Part shown: one piece after another, positions 25,674-38,345 of the stretch | Layout of the letters: each line of letters opens with the position of its first letter | Position numbering within the stretch: the first letter of the stretch is position 1 | Origin: Acanthacorydalis orientalis | Taxonomy: Eukaryota; Arthropoda; Insecta; Megaloptera; Corydalidae | Length of the DNA: 64,000 nucleotides | Assembly: GCA_034766995.1 (NCBI GenBank) | Contig: CM068317.1 | Span: forward strand, 33,059,501 to 33,123,500 | Direction: 5' to 3' | Made by a program: the position numbers and the translations under genes | The notes under the pieces: model-generated | Seen by the model: the letters and a program-made list of their open reading frames with translations, nothing else | Told to the model about the DNA's origin: nothing | Database searches by the model: none

Positions 25674-26346
25674 TATAAATATTTAATACTCACTGTACAT
25701 TTGAATATCTAAAAGAATTTTTAATCAAATTATATATTTATATTTAGAATAAAATAAATATTGTATAAATAAGTAGATTTATTTTTACATTAATTTCTTT
25801 TTTATGCCAGACATTGATTTTTTTAAACTACCAACAACATTATTAATTTATCAATCGTGTATTCTATATATTGGATAAAAAAATACTTATTATGTAAATA
25901 AAAATCATGAAATAGATTCTATTATTATACTAGATAACTTTTAAGTTAAAAAAATATAAAAGGAAAATCATAATAGTGTATGTTTTTTTTTGTATATATG
26001 TATAAATACAAAAAAATAGATAAATTGTATTATTTATATATATATATATGATTTGTACAGTAAACATAAAGAAAATAGTGGCAATGTTTTATCATTTAAT
26101 ATTCCATATCAATAATGATATATTTAATGCTTTTCCAATTTTTATCTCTCTCTTTATATGTATATACCGTTCTTGAATACGTTATTGATAATTGTTGGTA
26201 TTACTAGTTAGGTTATTTTTACTTTAAACATGACATATAAACATATGTTTAATTATCAGCTAAACAGATTTATAAGAATTAAACATAAATTTTATTCAAA
26301 AAAAACTTATTGAGGTTATTTAAAATTAGTTTATGTTTTTTACAAA

Positions 26347-26371
26347 TTTCACTATAAGAATTATAGTGAAA
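26347..26371. repeat. Perfect hairpin, 11-bp stem
   Basis: TTTCACTATAA and TTATAGTGAAA pair without mismatch around a 3-base GAA loop. Confidence 0.9.
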
Positions 26372-26744
26372 CATTTTTCATTTTTTCGAAACAATTTGAT
26401 AGTAACAGAAAATATTTATTGGCGTATTAATTAAATATATTTTCCATTATTTTGAATATTGGAAATTATGAAGCTAAGTCATTTACATATATATTTCAAA
26501 TATTAATATAAATGTTATTTATACAATTAATGTGACTTGAAAAATAGTCATATTTCAAGCATTATCTGACATTTAATTTATAACTTAACGATATTAGTTT
26601 AATTTAATAGATATATCGATAACTAGGGTACTAATACGTCCTTACACTTAATGTCTAATAGGTGTGTAGTATTGTAGTATATTTTATATTCATCACCTTA
26701 TTAAATTATTTATTTCGATAATTTAAAATCAATGAAAAATAATA

Positions 26745-26759
26745 TACACACACAAACAC

Positions 26760-26791
<32 letters not shown>
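26745..26791. repeat. (AC)n(GT)(TA)n compound microsatellite
   Basis: ACACACAAACACGTGTGTATATA order. The ACACGTGT centre contains a CACGTG palindrome. Confidence 0.94.
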
Positions 26792-27246
26792 TTAATTTAT
26801 TTTATGTAAATTATTTTTTCATAGAAATACATATTTGATTTTTTTGTTTGTGTATGCACTGTAAATTTTATGTAGTTTATTTTATTACTCTGTTTCATAT
26901 TTATATCGAATAAATCTGTTATACAATCAAATAATTTATACGATATTGTAATATACAATTTTTTGAATTTCAATTATTTATTACTAGTAAACATAATATC
27001 AAATAATATGCGTATCATGTATGAACATTATTTTTTCAATAATAAACATTGGTTTTTTTATTATCTATTCAATAAAATATTTCAATTCAGGGTATTTATG
27101 AGAAATATATATATACATATATATACTTTTGCTATCTGATTTTGATTATATGAAAAATCAATATTATTCCATTCAGCTGTATAATCAGTATAATTATACA
27201 TCTATTTGAAAAGCATGGCCATTTGTTCTCTTTTCAAATTATAAAA

Positions 27247-27248
<2 letters not shown>

Positions 27249-27284
<36 letters not shown>
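27249..27284. repeat. (TA)n microsatellite
   Basis: Pure TA. Confidence 0.96.
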
Positions 27285-27287
<3 letters not shown>

Positions 27288-27296
27288 GTAAAATAT

Positions 27297-27324
27297 TAAC
27301 TGATATTTATTAAAATATCAGTTA
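27297..27324. repeat. Perfect hairpin, 12-bp stem
   Basis: TAACTGATATTT pairs exactly with AAATATCAGTTA around a 4-base loop, 12 bp after a TA tract. Confidence 0.9.
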
Positions 27325-28412
27325 TATTCACATTACATTGGATACTATCAATTGGGATTGTATTTTTCGCTCGTGTAGTTATTTAGCATTAAAGATAATG
27401 GCCGTTCAAACAATTCTATAACCGGTATATGTTAATTCTTGATTGATGTTTTTTTTATGAAAACATGGTTAACACTTTTGTAATTAATATTTCTTATATT
27501 TTTCAAATTATATTTTCGAAACACAAATAAATAACAAAATTCGTCCGCAGTTTTCATAAAAAAAACATTGTCTTTCTTCTACGTTTGCTTTTCAGGTCAA
27601 ATATACTAAATTATCATTATGACTTCCATGAAAATCTGTTTACACTGTGTGTCGTTTTTCATTACATCTGATATTGTTTTTGTACGATTGCGTCTATTCG
27701 ATTTTTTCTTTCTTGATCTCCAAACTTTTTTATTTTTTGTAGAACGTTTTTAAAAATTGTTTTTCAACTTATACTGGACTTCGAAATTTTATAGAAAAAT
27801 AGTGATATTGTACATAAATTCCACTGATCCAGAAGGGTTAATTTTAGAAGAAGAAAAAGTTTCATATATTAGTAAGATTGATATACTATTACATTATATA
27901 TGTATTAATAAAAATGTCACTGATTAATATTTCTCTTCTTCTAGCAAAAATTATGCATCATCTTCTATCAAAAAAATCCCAAAATAATACGTTCCTTCTT
28001 TTTGAAAAGTTTCTTTGTGTGAAATAATGAGTTTGAACAGATATGAACAGATTTACAACCGAAAAAAAACGATCATTGAAATCATTTATTACTATAAATC
28101 TTGTATCCAATTTTTATTACAAGTAGTGATATAATACCAGTAGTACTAGATAAAAATTTTCTATCCGTTGTAACTTACTCTTGTAACATTTTAACCTCAC
28201 AGAGGAATTCTTTTTTGTTTGTGTAAAAATAACTCATTTCGCAGTGGGGAGTTTTTTTTGCAATAGTATGTTATTATACCGGGTCTAAAATACGAAAATG
28301 AAAAAAAAATAAAAAAGTGAAAAATATTTCAATAAAATATATTAAACCGAAAGTAAAACGTGAGAAGTAAAAAATAAATAAGACTTAAAACGTAATGCCG
28401 AATGGGGATTAA

Positions 28413-28503
28413 CTTTTGAAGCACCATGACGAAAAATGTCATCATACCCATTAGATTTGTATTTCTGCCATGACGAAATATTTCGCCATGCCCAATTAAG
28501 AGG
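28413..28503. mobile_element. piggyBac-like MITE, 91 bp, with TTAA on both sides
   Basis: TTAA at 28409-28412 and 28504-28507 flank inverted ends. The left reads CTTTTGAAGCACCATGACGA; the right, on the minus strand, reads CCTCTTAATTGGGCATGGCG. Subterminal CATGACGAAAAATGTCATC and CATGACGAAATATTTCGCC are each partly palindromic and inverted relative to each other. TTAA duplication is the defining mark of piggyBac insertions. No coding capacity. It could also be a deletion derivative of a larger element. Confidence 0.7.
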
Positions 28504-29057
28504 TTAAAAAGTTACAATGTAAATTTCTTATCGGTGTTACATAATATATTTGGATTAAATTCAATCAAATAGACTTTCAAATAAACTTTCAAAAAGATGA
28601 TCTGACAGTAAAGAAAATGAATATAATATTTACCTTGAAAACATCTGTATACTTTTTTTTATTAACGGAAATGAAATTGATTTTCGCGAATTTTAAAGAC
28701 TGTATCAATGTAAATAATCTTAAATATTCTTCGTAAGTTAGGTCAGTGCTGTTAGTATAATACATTCTTGTTTTACACTTGACAGTTTTGATGTATAGTC
28801 GTTCGCAAATGATTTATTGAATTCCTTAAAATCACACCTACAATGTATATTTCTATACAGATACGTTAATTATTATTCGTCAAAGTTCTTTGACTCGTAT
28901 TTTTTTACATTTCGTGTCATTTTAGTCTAACGAATTTAAATACATATATAAATATTTATATAATAACATGTATGAAAATCAGTAAATCTATATAAAACAT
29001 CTAAGTTCTACTATATGCTTTTTACAAAGAAGCATTTTGATGTAGTTATAAATATCT

Positions 29058-29064
29058 GTATATA

Positions 29065-29107
<43 letters not shown>
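29058..29107. repeat. (TA)n microsatellite
   Basis: Pure TA after a short interrupted start. Confidence 0.96.
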
Positions 29108-29110
<3 letters not shown>

Positions 29111-29264
29111 GTAATAGTTGAAGGTTTTCGTGAAAGGCTTCGTATTAGAAATTCAATAGTATAATATAAAAATCTACGTTCGTATAGCGTGTTGTTCAAT
29201 ATTTTCTTGCAAAATGTATATCCAAAAAACTTAATAATATATCATATAAATGTGTGGATACATA

Positions 29265-29299
29265 CATATATGTTTATATATATATATATATATATATAA
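29265..29299. repeat. (TA)n microsatellite
   Basis: Interrupted TA preceded by ACATACATATATG. Confidence 0.93.
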
Positions 29300-30357
29300 T
29301 ATTACACCTCAAGGTTAGTAGTTAGACGCACTCTGATCGATAATATATGTCGTTTATTTTAAAATATGCTTCAAAAATCATACATGATATTGCAAAATAG
29401 TAAAAATGTGTTGTGTCATAAGAGCATGAATGTTTTTTATAAGATCATATATGTATCAAAAAGTTCGATCTGAGTAATGTAGAATCAGTTAATTGTGTTT
29501 TATAGACTTGACAGGTATGTAATTATTTTGTAGATTTGAATGGAACAGAATGAAAAGAAAAACCTTTATGTATAAGTTATAATTTTTAAGTAGTGATACT
29601 TGAGTAAAATGTTTCTTTCATCTTTTATTGTTTATTTATAAAGATTATGAAAATCTTTCATGTTTGTTTTATACATAAGTATTTTTAATCGTAATTATAA
29701 TTTTTGAGACAGAATTTATTTTCATCAGGTAGTTCAAAAAATATATCTACTCAAGTAAAATCTTATTAATTGTTCAATAAATATTTATTATTAGTTTTAA
29801 TTACTCTTAATACAAATTTCAATAATTACCATCATTGTCAGAAAAGTTTTAATAAAAAAAATATTTTTGTCTATTGATAAATCATTTAAATATCTACAAC
29901 AAATTTAAGATTAATAATAAAAAATATATTTTAACTTATTTTCTTAAAATGTATGAATGGTAGTGATTTGTAATTATGATATAAGAACAATATAATTTAA
30001 TAAAAATAGTAGCATTTTCTAAAATATAAAAGTACAATCCTATTTAAGTTCGTACACAATCAAATAGATTACATTTTAATAAAAAAAAGTGGCAAAAACT
30101 TCAATTACTTTCTTCTGCTTTGTTGTGATTTTTTTACTTTTTACACCATTTAATATAGATATTCATTTATAAAATATTTTTCTAATTTAATACAGTAATG
30201 TATTTCGGTATTAAGATACACAAGAATGATTTAATAAATTAATAAATAGATACTGTTTATTTTTTTACTGGATTTTGTAATATAAAAAGTTGTGGTATGA
30301 AAGAAACAATGTCAGAAATTGATGTTAATATTTTAACACAATATTGTTTATTATTGT

Positions 30358-30659
30358 TAAATTTGCTTTCACAAATGATTATCCTACTCCATCACAAACC
30401 ATACTGTTTTTCTGCTTAAAAATATTTAATAATTTATTTTGATACTTTTTAATTCCTGTTTATGGGTATGTCGATAGCGTCATCTTCTTCAGATTCTTCT
30501 GTATATTTTATGTATATTCATTGGCGATGATGATATTAGAATCGAAATATATATGCATAAGCAACAATCAAAATTACCCGCTAATAAATTATTAAATATT
30601 TCTTATCAGAAAAAAATCTCGTTTATGGAGAAAGTAAAAATTTCATTTGTGAATTTAAA
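30358..30659. mobile_element. Foldback element, copy 6 (complete, both arms)
   Basis: One of the best full copies, about 300 bp. The left end is AAATTTGCTTTCACAAATGA and the right end inverted is TAAATTCACAAATGAAATTT. Inner landmarks are ATCACAAACCATACTG, ATAGCGTCATCTTCTTCAG, then GGCGATGATGATATTAG and ATGCATAAGCAACAATC. The paired ends let the element boundaries be placed to within a few bases. No TSD is obvious by eye. Confidence 0.85.
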
Positions 30660-30800
30660 ATTTCCAATTCTTCAAAAACAAGTCTGTTTAATTTTGTTTT
30701 GAAAATTGCAAGTTTTATTCATTTGTAATGAACATGTGATATTAGTAAATCGGCATTTAATAGTAATTTATACAAATTGATTCATTGTATAAAAAATTCC

Positions 30801-30858
<58 letters not shown>
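30801..30858. repeat. (TA)n microsatellite
   Basis: About 55 bp of TA. Confidence 0.97.
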
Positions 30859-30860
<2 letters not shown>

Positions 30861-31001
30861 TACGTGTGTACTGTTTTATCTACGAAAATTATTATTAATT
30901 ATCTTTAAATATTATCTTTATTTGTCTATCATTTTATTAATAAATTCTTTGTTTTACCAGACAATATTTTTTTATAGAATTTCATACTATTTTTAATTAA
31001 C

Positions 31002-31004
<3 letters not shown>

Positions 31005-31062
<58 letters not shown>
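31005..31062. repeat. (TA)n microsatellite
   Basis: About 53 bp of TA ending in ACACA. Confidence 0.97.
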
Positions 31063-32468
31063 CGATTGTATTAAATTTTACTTTCTTTACTTTTTAAACT
31101 TAACTACTTCCACTAAAGATAGTAAAACATCTAGAAATTTATGATTTTAATAAACTTGCTGTAACTAACTGAAACCAGTCGTTCAAGTTTGTAGAAGTTT
31201 ATATTATAGGATAAAAAAAGTAAACAAATGGTTGCAATAACTTTCTAAGACGGATTATTAATTTAAAATGTATCTTTCAATCGTTATACCATAAAGACAT
31301 AATGTTCCTTTTAATACTCATTTTCTATGAAAATATTGTTTTGGAATGAAAAAAGTATAAATTATTATAATACATTATGATATTTTATTAATGTAATAAT
31401 TAAAAAGTATATGTTAACAAAACATGCAGTAATCATATATGGCTGAAAATAAATGTGCTTGTAAATAAGGAATATGTATAAAAATTAGAAAATTTACCTC
31501 TACTTTAATATTTCAATAGATTTAAAAATTAAATAAAAACTAAAAATTTACTCTATTTTTGCATTTCAATTTGAGCATTTTTTTATTATGGAATTCATAT
31601 TAATTACATTTTCTGTTTAATTTGTTTGTATTTATATTTATATTATAATTTTCTTCTTTATTATTAGTTTGGAACGTTTTTATTTTTTTTTTACCCATAA
31701 TCTGTTAAACTACTTTGTGTGAATATTTATTTACATAACTAATTAATTCATTAATTCATTTCAATCTTTCACCTTTTTTCTCCTATGAAGACCAAAAATA
31801 TAAAGTAAACAATAAATTCGCTATATATGTCTTTAAATCGTATAAAATAAAATAGGTGTCCTTTCTGACATTTTTTCTGCAAATCATCATAATATACATT
31901 TCGAGAACTTATAAATAAAAAAGTTAATCTACTTTTGTGTTTTGAGATAATATAGATTTATATATTTAAAGAAATATCCTCTTTTTATCATTCAGCAATC
32001 AATGTTCTTCTTTATTTATTTAATAGTTTCTACAAATATATGTTATTATTATTTAGAATAAAAATATGTAATAAGAAAATTAGTTACCTTTTTGTTTATT
32101 CTCGTAAAAATTAGATAAACTTCTATGTTCTTCATGTCAAGATATGCTATTTAGTCAAAAGACTTATTCGAAAATTAATCATTAAGATTCAGTTATGAAA
32201 GTATATACAACTTTTAGAGTTGTGTCAAATTATGGGCGTTCTTCCTTTATTATTGTATTAGGTAAGAGCCCAAAATGACAATTTTGGATTTCGTAAATTC
32301 AGTTAGAACGCTGCCGATATATTTTTTTTATTGGAAAACGGATTCTTTTCTTAATTCTCACATATATGTATATTTTAATATTATTTATTATTTTGCATAC
32401 CTTTTACACTATCCCAGAAAATATTATGAGATGTTAAATAAATGAAAAAATCGATTGTATTAAATTAT

Positions 32469-32472
<4 letters not shown>

Positions 32473-32543
<71 letters not shown>

Positions 32544-32552
32544 GTATGCATG
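32473..32552. repeat. (TA)n(TATG)n microsatellite
   Basis: About 59 bp of TA continuing into four to five TATG units. Confidence 0.97.
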
Positions 32553-32664
32553 TGTTGTGTATACAAAATATTGGTGAATAAATAATATCCAGTTCATATT
32601 ACCTTTCAAAATGTTCCTGAATAATTTATGTTATTACTAATTAAAATTGTTATTGATTGAACAC

Positions 32665-32666
<2 letters not shown>

Positions 32667-32722
<56 letters not shown>
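32667..32722. repeat. (TA)n microsatellite
   Basis: About 50 bp of TA ending in TATGTATGTG. Confidence 0.97.
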
Positions 32723-32724
<2 letters not shown>

Positions 32725-32901
32725 TCATTAATATTAGAAATTTATAAATGGTTGGTTGCACGTGCTATATGTACAATTTTAATTAATACAAATTAATATA
32801 TAATTGTTTTTTTGCATATTTATTTCTGTACCATGAAAATTATCAATTTGTGTTTTATATTTCAAGGTTCCTTTTCTAGAATGTAAGAGTTCTATTAACT
32901 G

Positions 32902-32903
<2 letters not shown>

Positions 32904-32957
<54 letters not shown>
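32904..32957. repeat. (TA)n microsatellite
   Basis: About 53 bp of pure TA. Confidence 0.98.
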
Positions 32958-32958
<1 letters not shown>

Positions 32959-34619
32959 AGCTAACACGATAAATCATAATTATGATTTGAGGAAAAGACA
33001 TGATTTGACCTCCAATTATATATTATTGTTGTAAAATAGTAGTAATAAAAAGTTCATGATTGAACTGATTATGTTTTATATAAATATTAGTGGAAGTACG
33101 GACAATTGTGCTCCTGTTGGATTATTTACTATATAGTGTATCAAAGTAATATTCTTTGATATTGTCTTTTTAAGCTGCATTTTGTTAGCTCACTAGGCTT
33201 CGTTTCAGCTCTTGAACACTCTATGCACCTTAATGATTTTTAGTATTATGAGATATGAGAATATGATTAAATCGCCACAGTAACACAAAAAAGAAGAAAA
33301 TAGTACCGTAAAATGTCAAAAATTAGAATGGAATCGTGCTTATAAGATGACATATTTAATTATAAAATTCGTTTATTCCGCAATTTCCACTACTTTAATT
33401 AATAAGTTAGATATTGTTGTATAATTGCAAAAAAATTGAATAGATATGTAATTTTTAAATTAGATTCAATAATCTTTTAGTTATGTTATTCATTGTAGTG
33501 ATTCTAAAGAAAAAAAAACGTTTCCTCTTCAAAGTCATTACATTGAATAAACTCATCAAAATTTACAGATCTGAATATTATTGTTCAATGTGCGTTCTAG
33601 ACGTTGATTAAATGAGAATTTTTAGTGCAGTTCTATTATTAATTAGTTATTATGTTTAATGATATAGTAAAACTGGTTGTGTTCAGTAAAATATCCGAGA
33701 AATTTCATAGATTGTTTGAATTAATTATTTTTTTTTGAAAAGTGAACATTTTGTTATTGAATATTTTTTTTTGAAGAATTTTGAAAGAACGTATACTTTT
33801 TTTGTATAAATTATTTGATTATCATCTATGAAAAAATATTTTGGAATAATTAAAAAATTTCTAGAATTTTGTTTCATAAGTGTATCTATGAATATAAATT
33901 TACAAAGCTAATGCATTGAATTTTGCGAGTACTTTGTGAAAATGAAGATAGTTTTTATTTAAGGATAAAGTATATACAATATACAATAAATACTTTCAGG
34001 AATCATATTTGTTTCAAAATATAGATGCTTGAAAATCAAGAACTACAAATTTTAATTAGTTATTTTGAATGTGTCATCGCCCTCTGAAATGTTCTTACTG
34101 CAAATTTTTTTAAATTGTTTAAAGCTTCGAAGAATTTAATATATAAAAATTATCAAATATTTTATTCATCTAATACTTTGTACTTTTTTAAGTAATGTTT
34201 CTATATTATTTTACATATTAAATGTATTTTCAGAAATTATTGTGTTTCACATAAATACGTTTAATCCAGTGATTATATTCTTTTATAATTTACTTTTGTT
34301 TACAAAGTAAAAGAACCTGAAATATCAAGCGTGTTAATTGTATTTAACTTTCACTATATAAACTTTGTTAAAAATTCATTTAACATTGAACTCATTTATC
34401 GTGGTCAATGTAATGTGAATAATGCAATTACTTTTTATAACTTTTTTCTTATTCAGTAAAATATATTTCAATTAGAATGATTTTTAAGGAATAAAAAAAG
34501 TTAAATGGGATACTTCGGTCAGACTTTTGTTTTCATTCAATTACTCAGATGAAGTTAAGTATTAATCTACATAATGTAAAAATTATATTTTTGTATATGA
34601 ATGTTTTGATTCAAAATTT

Positions 34620-34669
34620 AACATACAAGAACCATATGTGACTTATGGACCACATGTTGAGATATCCTG
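34620..34669 (-). mobile_element. hAT-like terminus, solo end
   Basis: Read on the minus strand from 34669 the sequence is CAGGATATCTCAACATGTGG, then TCCATAAGTCACATATGG. This matches the general form of many hAT ends (CAGGGGTTCTCAACC-TGTGGTCC). The element would extend leftward, but no matching right-facing end was seen within 600 bp, so it is a truncated or highly decayed copy. Confidence 0.4.
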
Positions 34670-34674
34670 GCCTA

Positions 34675-34910
34675 AAGATACTGGTATAAAAAGTTTTTGA
34701 AACGTATCATCTCTTTCAAATTCGTATTTTTCCATTGTAATAACAATTCGAGAAAGTGTCTACCTTTACATTTACTTGGGGTCGGTGTACTGTCATTGAA
34801 GTCAGTGGCAGCTGCATCGGAATATTTTGCACTGTTTTTTAAACATCTGTCTTGCCTTATAAAGAATGAATTTATTTTGTAGACGTCTGTCCTTTGAAAG
34901 CATGTGGATG

Positions 34911-34911
<1 letters not shown>
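34675..34911 (-). other. Low-AT minus-strand open frame, possible relic
   Basis: The non-microsatellite part of a minus-strand frame, ending at the stop near 34672. It is less AT-rich than the flanks and reads about 75 codons, including DAAATDFNDSTPTPSKCKG and LLLQWKNTNLKEMI. The upstream start lies in a (TA)n tract, so the real start, if any, is unknown. No family is recognised. A donor-like AAAGGTAGAC lies within it on the minus strand. Confidence 0.2.

Positions 34912-34913
<2 letters not shown>

Positions 34914-34957
<44 letters not shown>
34914..34957. repeat. (TA)n microsatellite
   Basis: About 43 bp of TA. Confidence 0.96.
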
Positions 34958-34959
<2 letters not shown>

Positions 34960-35640
34960 GTATACTTTTGTATGATATTAAAAGAATTTTAGTCTTTGAC
35001 TTGTATTAAGAAAATAAAAAAAAATCTTATATAAATTGACCTACTTTATAGTTACAAATAGTCAAGTTATGTATTTAATTTAAAACAAGTCAAGCAGTAT
35101 TTATTATTTTTAAATATTTTAAACTAATATCAGTATATAAATCTGTCAATTTAGAAATAATCATTTTTGTACTGAAAGATAACATGTATTTTTGTTTTTT
35201 ACTTAGGCCTTTTTTACTCAATACCTGTTTTTTCACTGAATCAATAAATTCAACGAATCGATAATATATTTTTAGTTGTTATCGCACACTTCATTTAATT
35301 TTAACTGAACTCATTACTTTTAACATCACCATTTTGTCAAAAAAGGTACTATACAAAAAATATGTTCTTTATAATTTACAGCGAAATTAAACAATTCAAT
35401 AAATTAACAAAACAACTGTTTCTAAGAGGAGAGAAATATGTAAGATAACTAATTTAATATTACAAATTTGTTAATATATTTTGTAATAATATATCTTTTT
35501 ACCGAATGATTAAATGATGTAAATTTTAAACATTTAACATTTTCATATTTAATCTTTACTTAGAAAACATAAAATCTCTGGTTGTTACAATCATTTCATA
35601 TTTTCTATTATTGAAGTATATTTAAACTGTATATACGTTT

Positions 35641-35644
<4 letters not shown>

Positions 35645-35705
<61 letters not shown>
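35645..35705. repeat. (TA)n microsatellite
   Basis: About 60 bp of pure TA. Confidence 0.98.
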
Positions 35706-35708
<3 letters not shown>

Positions 35709-36964
35709 ACAAAATTGAAAAATATGTAATTTATAAACATACAAATCATATACTTTTGTAGTACATATGTTTCGTATTGTAAAGTATACTAAACAACTCT
35801 CACGCATTATAAATTGTTATGGTTTGTATTTTTTTAAAATACAAAACTTATATCTGTGATTTGTGTTTATATAAATTATAGATTTTTCAATTTTCATTAA
35901 TACATATATTTAATAGACTATGTTTTGTAAACTATTTATTTTGGTTTTGTTGGTACAAGTAATACAAAAAATTCTGTAGTATTTTTAAACAGAAATATAA
36001 TAGATAGAAATAAAGTATAATAGATAGAAGAAAAAACTTTTATTTGAACCTCTTTTTCAGTGTTTTTTTATTTAAAAAAATGTAGTTGTAATGGTTTGTT
36101 TCTGAGGCATATTGTGAGACGATAAGTAGTAAACTTTTGTAAAAATATTTCAGTAGTTGGCATTTTGTCTATATAACTATTCGTTTTCAAAATACGAATT
36201 GTATGCTTCTATTTGTAAGTTGTGTTAAATTCTGTTTCATATAGAAAAACAAAAATAATATATGTCAATAACAAATAATATTTTCTTTCATATATTTATT
36301 TAGTAAATAAAAACAGTTTTTCTAATTCTTTTATGCTACAATATACAAATTTAATGAAAGTAGTAATCTTTATTTCAAAAATTATTTTTATATTCTTATT
36401 TTTATTTCTTTGTTGAGTGACAAGATGTAAGTTTCAGAAACTAATTTAATATGATAATGCAGTATTTTAAAAAATCTGTCCTCGAATAAGTAATATTGTT
36501 GTTGATATTTTTTTTTAATATAATTTTAGACTATATTACTTAGGCATCAATAAACAAATATTATTTTATACCCAGTTAACCTTTAAATTTACTATTAGAT
36601 GTGCTTAATCGATTGAAAAATCATAAAGAAAATCCTTTTTATTGAAATCAAAGTTTGAAAAACACATACATGTTTTAAAATATGTCATGATAATTATTTA
36701 AAATATGTTTATTAAAATCTGTTATTATTATTATGAGTATATTTGAAAATAATATTGGTCAATAATAATTGAAAGGTTTGGAACTAAATTATATGTAATT
36801 AATATTTTTTAAATGATTTATAAACATTTTTAATAGATAATTACCTTTTAAAATAAATATACAACTTAGTAATTATATAAACTTTAAAGTTCTTGTAGTT
36901 TGAGTCATGTCTTGTATGTTTTATAAAATATAAGTTTCTAAACTCTGTCGCTAATATATCTTCT

Positions 36965-37004
36965 TGTATGCGTATGTATGTGTGTGTATATATATATATA
37001 TATA
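36965..37004. repeat. (TATG)(GT)n(TA)n compound microsatellite
   Basis: Short compound tract. Confidence 0.92.
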
Positions 37005-37659
37005 CTTCACTTAATGTAGATTCGCATAATAATGTTCCTTTTACACGCTCTGTCTTTTAACGTCGTCGTATTTACACTTCTTTACCTGTGTAAGAAGACA
37101 AAGCTTTTAAGATGCATTTACTCTGTGATGATTTTTTTACTTTAACTTATCGCTTCTAAAAATTTTTAATTCCCATACCTTCGTACGTATTCGATGTTAT
37201 TCTCAGGTTCTTTTTTTAATGTTTTATTTTTATAGAATTTATTATTTTTATAAAATTTATTATATACTTCTCTAACTGTTATCATTGTAATATAATCATA
37301 CACAGTTCGGTTTCATTTTGTGACAGTAGAACTGGATATAAAATAAAATGAAAAACAAGTGTATTAGATCTTAGAAATGTGTGTAAAAAATGAAAATGGA
37401 AATGAGTGACAATCGATATAATATGTTGTAAGTTTCAAAACTTTAGTGTTATTATATAATTATTGTTATTACGTTACTTTTTATTATATACAAATCGAGT
37501 TATATACATTTCTCATAATTTTATTCAATATAATATACACTTTTTTAATGAAACGAAAAAATAGTTATGAACTTTTTAATGATATCTTTCTGAATTCAAT
37601 ATCGGGTATGATACTGTATAAAACATTGGAAAATTATAGCTTTTGGCTCTGTGTCTGAA

Positions 37660-37824
37660 TTCAATTTTGTAAATGAATTTTCACTCCCCACAACCACATT
37701 TTTTCCGTATTATAATGATTAATAACTGATTAGTAATCATTTGGAAAATGACATACATTTTCATTGAAAAATGATTAAACAAATTTGTTGATTATAGATC
37801 ATAGATGAAAATTCATTTGTAAAA
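37660..37824. mobile_element. Foldback element, copy 7 (compact)
   Basis: Outer ends TTTTGTAAATGAATTTTCAC and, inverted, TTTTACAAATGAATTTTCAT pair almost perfectly. The left arm keeps CTCCCCACAACCACATTTTT and TGATTAATAACTGATTAGT. The right arm has lost its GTGG block. At about 165 bp it is an internally deleted version of the 300-bp form. Confidence 0.75.
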
Positions 37825-38035
37825 CTATAGAATGAATTTTAGGAGCTTTAACTTTTGATACGAATAAACTACGACCTAAAATATAACATATATTTGTTAA
37901 CTTAATAATATTATAAATAATACATATTTTTATCTCTCATATTTTATACAACAACTAATTTTAGTATCAGACTTATCTGACAGTAAGAAAAAATCACTGT
38001 CTTAAAGAAATATTTATCTATGAAAATGATATATT

Positions 38036-38345
38036 TTTTTTCACACATAAGTTTTTCACTCAACATATAAACTATTAAAAATGTTCAATAATTAATCGAT
38101 AATTGTTCATTTTTGATTGTTGCTTATGCATATTTCGATAACTATGCCATCTTCAGTGCATTAAAATATAGAAATTTTGTTTAATCTCTTAATCTATTTT
38201 TCTGTAGTCCTTAACAAGGAGGATGATATGGCATAGCTATCAAAAGCATTAATAGTCAAAAATTATGAATAATAAATTATTCAATATTTTTCATAGAAAA
38301 AATAGTGTGGTTTTTAAAGTGAGTAAAAAAATTGTACATGAAAAT
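38036..38345. mobile_element. Foldback element, copy 8 (complete, both arms)
   Basis: Left arm: TTTTTCACTCAACATATAAA, AAAAATGTTCAATAATTAAT, TTTTTGATTGTTGCTTATGC, ACTATGCCATCTTCAG. Right arm: AAGGAGGATGATATGGCATA, TAATAAATTATTCAATATTT, TAGTGTGGTTTTTAAAGTGA. The centre has TCTGTAGTCCTTAACAAGG. Only about 210 bp separates it from copy 7. Confidence 0.85.

Larger units (their letters stand above)
23550..28380. other. Non-coding block, 23.55-28.4 kb
   Basis: Holds TA or compound microsatellites at 25.1, 25.6, 26.75 and 27.25 kb and two perfect short hairpins (26347-26371, 27297-27324). No open frame over 60 codons is present. A piggyBac-style AGAAGGG-TTAA junction occurs at about 27831-27842 without a visible partner end. 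Confidence 0.7.
31080..34600. other. Non-coding block, 31.1-34.6 kb
   Basis: Three very long TA tracts lie at 32473-32552, 32667-32722 and 32904-32957. The frame at 32779-32967 is a TA read-through. The rest is AT-rich filler; no element or gene is recognised. Confidence 0.75.
34980..37650. other. Non-coding block, 35.0-37.65 kb
   Basis: Contains the TA tract at 35645-35705 and a shorter compound GT/TA tract near 36970. Frames at 35622-35807 (TA-driven) and 37446-37658 (70 codons, hydrophobic) have no recognisable features. Confidence 0.7.

Noticed and set aside
27831..27842. AGAAGGGTTAA as a piggyBac end
   Set aside because: No paired end and no family match beyond GGGTTAA, which is expected by chance in 64 kb.
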